This document shows, in pieces, positions 8,537 to 11,150 of a stretch of 11,150 nt of DNA (position 1 is its first letter; the number at the start of each line of letters is the position of its first letter). The notes under the pieces are model-generated. The model was not told where the DNA came from, did not search any database, and saw only the letters and a program-made list of their open reading frames with translations. The position numbers and the translations under genes are program-made. The DNA lies in the NCBI GenBank assembly GCA_003164375.1, contig PLTE01000399.1, forward strand, positions 12,611-23,760, written 5' to 3'. This DNA is from Hyphomicrobiales bacterium. GTDB taxonomy: Bacteria > Pseudomonadota > Alphaproteobacteria > Rhizobiales > Xanthobacteraceae.

Positions 8537-8905
8537 TTACGGCACCTTCAGTTCGAAATCGTGACACTGACTGCACAGCAAGACCGACGCCTGGTGGATG
8601 TGATGACATTCGGCGCAGGGCAGTTCGCCGCGGTGGGAAGCGTGCGGATTGGGATCGTCGTTTTCCGTTGTCTTCGCCAACGCGTCGTAAGTACCACCAT
8701 GACAGGAGAGACAGGTTACCATCTCGGGCGGCTTGGCCGTGCTTTCGGTATGGCAATTGGCGCAAGTCAATTGCGCGCCCAGATGCTTGTCGATGACGAA
8801 GCCGTGGCCGACACCGGGCGCAGTCTGCGCGAACGCGTTCGACGTCGGGAGTTGCGCGATCGCAACGATGCCCATCAACAACAAGACCGCGAATAAACGC
8901 TTCAT
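8537..8905 (-). CDS. Small periplasmic tetraheme cytochrome c (Fcc3/STC heme-domain type)
   Basis: A 122-aa protein with a Sec signal peptide (MKRLFAVLLLMGIVAIAQ, likely cut after the Ala at 24-26) and four CXXCH heme sites at residues 48-52, 65-69, 97-101 and 111-115. The order and spacing follow the N-terminal heme domain of Shewanella fumarate reductase Fcc3 and small tetraheme cytochrome c: a CxxCHG second site, an HASH pair (His88, His91), a CHHIH site and an ending CSQCHDFELKVP. Likely distal ligands are His41, His88, His91 and His104, so four bis-His hemes are inferred. In Fcc3 this domain passes electrons from the inner-membrane quinol dehydrogenase CymA to the flavin. Here it is a separate gene, divergent from the FAD protein at 9230, and should be that protein's electron partner. 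ATG 8905 is preferred for its clean signal peptide and a GGA about 5 bases upstream; in-frame ATGs at 8911 and 8917 would add 2 or 4 residues. The frame stays open to 9151, but that part looks non-coding. Confidence 0.9.
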   Translation of the reverse strand: MKRLFAVLLLMGIVAIAQLPTSNAFAQTAPGVGHGFVIDKHLGAQLTCANCHTESTAKPPEMVTCLSCHGGTYDALAKTTENDDPNPHASHRGELPCAECHHIHQASVLLCSQCHDFELKVP

Positions 8906-9137
8906 ATACATCCACATCGATTCATCGACCGTCGTCACCACATAACGCAGATGCCGCGTCGACGGAAGCTGCATCAAATAAATAGACGCCGTTTTTGGAA
9001 CATGTCTAAAATTTTGCTGATCCCTAATCGAATACCAGATGCTTATCAGAAATTCGTGAGCGCTTAGGCAACATCGTTCACGCTGCTTTAGATCGTCGGT
9101 ATCCAGAACCGGCAGAGCAGAGTCGATCTCAGCGTAT

Positions 9138-9151
9138 TTGATCCATGACAA
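9138..9151 (+). promoter_or_regulatory. Possible FNR/FixK-type (Crp-Fnr family) binding site
   Basis: The sequence TTGATCCATGACAA matches the FNR palindrome TTGAT-N4-ATCAA at 8 of 10 positions, and the rhizobial FixK form TTG(A/C)-N6-(T/G)CAA with one mismatch. Its centre is about 85 bases before the flavoprotein ATG. If the site activates at the usual -41.5 position, transcription would start near 9186. The role fits an anaerobic reductase, but one such match can occur by chance. Confidence 0.35.
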
Positions 9152-9215
9152 GGGTCTCCAGACTTCATCGTGTTAGCCGATAACGGATTCATCGCCCGTC
9201 CTCGGAATCAGCAAT

Positions 9216-9221
9216 GAAGGG
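9216..9221 (+). promoter_or_regulatory. Ribosome binding site of the flavoprotein gene
   Basis: GAAGGG ends 8 bases before ATG 9230 and supports that start. The in-frame GTG at 9221 overlaps this site and has no Shine-Dalgarno at a workable distance, so it is not preferred. Confidence 0.6.
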
Positions 9222-9229
9222 TGCCCACA

Positions 9230-10924
9230 ATGTCCTCCGATACAAAAAAGAATTTTAGTCGACGCGATCTAGTCAAAGTGGCCGGTGCAGGTGCGGTGGC
9301 ATTTGGTAGCGTCGGCACGGCCGCGGCCGAGCCGCTGCCGCACAAATGGGATCTCGACGCCGACGTCGTCGTTCTCGGCTTCGGCGGAGCCGGCGCCTGC
9401 ACCGCCATAGGCGCGCATGACGCCGGAGCAAACGTGCTGATCCTGGAAAAACAGGCGGAGGTGCATCACTATCCGAGCACCCGCATGTCGAGTGGCCTCG
9501 TGCATTCGCCCGACAAGGACGGCGATGCGGAGGCGCGCAAGGCCTATGTGGAGGCCATGTTCTCAGGCGGCAACATCCCCGGATTTTTGGAAGGCGAGCT
9601 GACGGGTGCGAAGGAACTGGCCGAGGTCTATTCGCGCGAGGTGGTCAACGTTCTCGACTTCCTTAAGACTCTCGATCCCGACTTCAAGCCGGTACGCGCC
9701 GCCGGCGCGATCTACAAGACGTTTCCCGGCGCCGAAGCATCGAAATACCGATCCTATATCAGCAGCTATAATGGCAAGGTCGATTTCGCCAATGCCAGCT
9801 TGAATAAGCCGAAGGCCGAGAAATGCGCCGGCGAAGCGCTGTTCACCTGCATCAAGGCCGGAGTCGATGCCCGCCAGATCCGCGTGCAATACGAGACGCC
9901 GGCGAAGCGACTTGTGATCGGCGAAAAGGGCGAGGTGCTAGGCGTTATCGCGACGCGCAACGGCGCCGAGATCGCCGTGAAAGCTAACCGCGGCGTCGTC
10001 GTGACCACCGGCGGCTATGCCTGGAGCGCCAGGATGCGGCATGCCTTCATCACCGGCCCGGACGCAAAGGGCTGGGCATTTTGGGGCACGCCAGCGGGAA
10101 CCGGAGACGGCGTCGAGATGGCGCTCCGCGCCGGCGCGGCGCTCGAAAAGATGGCGAAGTGCGCGGGTTCGCTCACGATCGGCGTTCCGGTGGAAGGCTC
10201 CGACTTCAAGCTCGGCATTGGCACACCGGTGGTCGCCGACCCCGGCGCCTTCATGGTCGACCAAACAGGCAACCGCTATGCCGACGAGTCAGAGCTCACC
10301 GCCGACCTCACCCGCTACCATTTCTATCCCACCGCGGCCTTGCTCGATGCGGTCACGGCAAATTACCTGCGCACGCCGAGCTGGGTTATTTTCGACGACA
10401 AGTACCGCGCCGCGCGACCGCTGCCGATGATGGGTCTCGCCGGCGTCGGCTTCGGACTTGCGCCGTGGACACCCGACAACCTGGACGCGGTGAACCGCGG
10501 CTGGATTCTCAAGGCCGATACGATCGAAGAGCTCGCAGCCAAGATCAAGGCGCATCCCGATAATGGATCGCTGATGGATGTCGCGGGACTCGCCAAGACC
10601 GCGGCTCGGTTCAACGAGCTCAGCGGCAAAGGCGAGGACGAGGACTTCAAGCGCCGCAGTCAGACCCTGGGTCCAGTCGCGCAAGCGCCGTTCTACGCCC
10701 TGCCGCTCTATCTCGGCGGTCCGAATACCAAAGGCGGGTTGGCCTTTAACGTCAATCGCGAGGTGCTCGATTGGGAAGGCAAGCCGATTCCTCGCCTATT
10801 CGCCGCGGGCGAGATCGCATCGTGCTTCAAGCATGTCTACCAGTCGGGCGGTAACTTGGCCGAAGGCATCATCTTTGGCCGCATTGCCGGCATGAACGCG
10901 GCGAGCCAGAAGCCGTGGTCTTGA
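9230..10924 (+). CDS. Tat-exported FAD-binding flavocytochrome c-type reductase/dehydrogenase, flavin subunit
   Basis: A 564-aa protein with a twin-arginine signal (SRRDLVK at 10-16, hydrophobic to about 30, cut near AAA 31-33), so it is folded with FAD in the cytoplasm and exported. The FAD_binding_2 (fumarate reductase/ketosteroid dehydrogenase) fold is shown by the dinucleotide motif GFGGAG (50-55) with Glu73, VVVTTGGYA (256-264), GTGDGVEMALRAGA (290-303), and the C-terminal RLFAAGEIAS (522-531) plus GGNLAEGIIFGRIAG (540-554). It lacks the N-terminal heme domain of Shewanella Fcc3; a matching tetraheme cytochrome is encoded divergently next door. Aligned from memory to Fcc3, the fumarate residues are replaced: Glu378 by Pro333, Arg381 by Ala336, Arg402 by about Thr357, His504 by Asn499, Arg544 by about Gln538, and no His at the His365 position. 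Fumarate reduction is therefore unlikely. Tyr537-xxx-Gly541 resembles the Tyr-xxx-Gly of 3-ketosteroid dehydrogenases, so an alpha,beta-unsaturated carbonyl compound is a possible substrate. No FMN-binding domain is seen. The substrate is unknown. Confidence 0.9.
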   Translation: MSSDTKKNFSRRDLVKVAGAGAVAFGSVGTAAAEPLPHKWDLDADVVVLGFGGAGACTAIGAHDAGANVLILEKQAEVHHYPSTRMSSGLVHSPDKDGDAEARKAYVEAMFSGGNIPGFLEGELTGAKELAEVYSREVVNVLDFLKTLDPDFKPVRAAGAIYKTFPGAEASKYRSYISSYNGKVDFANASLNKPKAEKCAGEALFTCIKAGVDARQIRVQYETPAKRLVIGEKGEVLGVIATRNGAEIAVKANRGVVVTTGGYAWSARMRHAFITGPDAKGWAFWGTPAGTGDGVEMALRAGAALEKMAKCAGSLTIGVPVEGSDFKLGIGTPVVADPGAFMVDQTGNRYADESELTADLTRYHFYPTAALLDAVTANYLRTPSWVIFDDKYRAARPLPMMGLAGVGFGLAPWTPDNLDAVNRGWILKADTIEELAAKIKAHPDNGSLMDVAGLAKTAARFNELSGKGEDEDFKRRSQTLGPVAQAPFYALPLYLGGPNTKGGLAFNVNREVLDWEGKPIPRLFAAGEIASCFKHVYQSGGNLAEGIIFGRIAGMNAASQKPWS

Positions 10925-10993
10925 CCTACTGATCGGAGTTCCGTTCGGCCGTCGCCGCAGCGGAGCCGGCGAACCGGCCTCGACAAAGCAGAC

Positions 10994-11024
10994 CCCCGGG
11001 CCTCAAGCCCGGGGTTTCGTTTTT
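10994..11024 (+). terminator. Rho-independent terminator after the flavoprotein gene
   Basis: A perfect 8-bp GC stem, CCCCGGGC (10994-11001) and GCCCGGGG (11007-11014), with a 5-base loop CTCAA. It is followed by TTTCG and a run of five T (11020-11024). It lies 70 bases past the flavoprotein stop and isolates that gene from the tRNA downstream. Confidence 0.9.
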
Positions 11025-11087
11025 CATGGTCCTTTTCCTGGCGCTCGGACGCAGGTGCAATTTACCAGGCATTTTGACGTCGGATTC

Positions 11088-11093
11088 TATATA
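11088..11093 (+). promoter_or_regulatory. Possible -10 element of the tRNA-Arg promoter
   Basis: TATATA, about 15 bases before the tRNA 5' end, in an AT-rich pocket. A TTGACG at 11074-11079 looks like a -35 box but is only 8 bases away, too close to pair with it; TTTACC at 11061-11066 is 21 bases away. The promoter is plausible, its -35 is not settled. Confidence 0.3.
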
Positions 11094-11108
11094 GACTGAC
11101 CGCTACGT

Positions 11109-11150
11109 GGCCCCGTAGCTCAGGGGATAGAGCAACAGCCTTCTAAGCTG
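11109..11150 (+). tRNA. tRNA-Arg (anticodon UCU), 3' part cut by window edge
   Basis: The first 42 bases fold as a tRNA 5' half: acceptor strand GGCCCCG, T8-A9, D stem GCTC/GAGC with loop AGGGGATA, anticodon stem ACAGC facing GCTG at the edge, and a 7-base loop CTTCTAA with anticodon TCT at loop positions 3-5. The gene reads AGA codons. The variable loop, T arm and 3' acceptor strand lie outside the window. The preceding terminator means it has its own promoter. Confidence 0.93.

Larger units (their letters stand above)
8906..9229. promoter_or_regulatory. Divergent promoter region between cytochrome and flavoprotein genes
   Basis: A 324-base region, visibly richer in A and T than the flanking genes, separates two oppositely oriented genes and must hold both promoters. 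Toward the flavoprotein it contains the FNR/FixK-like box at 9138-9151. Toward the cytochrome I find only AT-rich stretches (around 8976-9035) and a degenerate TTGC-N6-CTAA at 9014-9027, no confident -10/-35 pair. No small gene is supported. Confidence 0.55.

Noticed and set aside
8906..9151. Upstream extension of the tetraheme cytochrome frame (82 more codons)
   Set aside because: The extra residues have no family similarity and would bury a clean Sec signal peptide; the DNA there is AT-richer intergenic sequence.
11074..11079. TTGACG as the -35 box of the tRNA promoter
   Set aside because: It is only 8 bases from the TATATA and has no -10-like hexamer 16-18 bases downstream.

Overview
The window is GC-rich, densely coded DNA that looks like a chromosomal segment of an alphaproteobacterium, most likely Hyphomicrobiales (Bradyrhizobium/Rhodopseudomonas-type). 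That placement is an inference from codon usage, from the alpha-2-macroglobulin/pbpC pair and from the style of the tRNA-Arg; no marker gene fixes the genus. There are five protein genes, a tRNA cut by the right edge and one clear Rho-independent terminator. I see no insertion sequence, phage gene or CRISPR array.

Left part (1-8205, all minus strand) is about the cell envelope. Reading in the direction of transcription, it starts with a very large exported alpha-2-macroglobulin (1755 aa, intact CSEQ thioester). Next comes penicillin-binding protein 1C (710 aa), joined to it by a 4-base ATGA stop/start overlap. After a 138-base gap follows a GT39/ArnT-like membrane glycosyltransferase that runs off the left edge. 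The macroglobulin/PBP1C pair is a known bacterial module: the macroglobulin is thought to trap foreign proteases in the periplasm while PBP1C repairs peptidoglycan.

Right part (8537-10924) is a divergent redox pair. A small Sec-exported tetraheme cytochrome c (minus strand, 122 aa) closely resembles the heme domain of Shewanella fumarate reductase Fcc3. Across a 324-base intergenic region lies a Tat-exported FAD protein (plus strand, 564 aa) that resembles the flavin domain of the same enzyme. Together they look like a flavocytochrome c split into two genes, a periplasmic reductase or dehydrogenase fed through the cytochrome. By my alignment from memory, the flavoprotein lacks the residues Fcc3 uses to bind and reduce fumarate, so its substrate is probably something else. 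A near-consensus FNR/FixK-type site in front of the flavoprotein gene suggests control by low oxygen.

Right edge (10925-11150): a strong terminator closes the flavoprotein gene, and the first 42 bases of a tRNA-Arg(UCU) gene follow. The two longer non-coding stretches (8206-8536 and 8906-9229) hold only promoter-type signals and weak inverted repeats.
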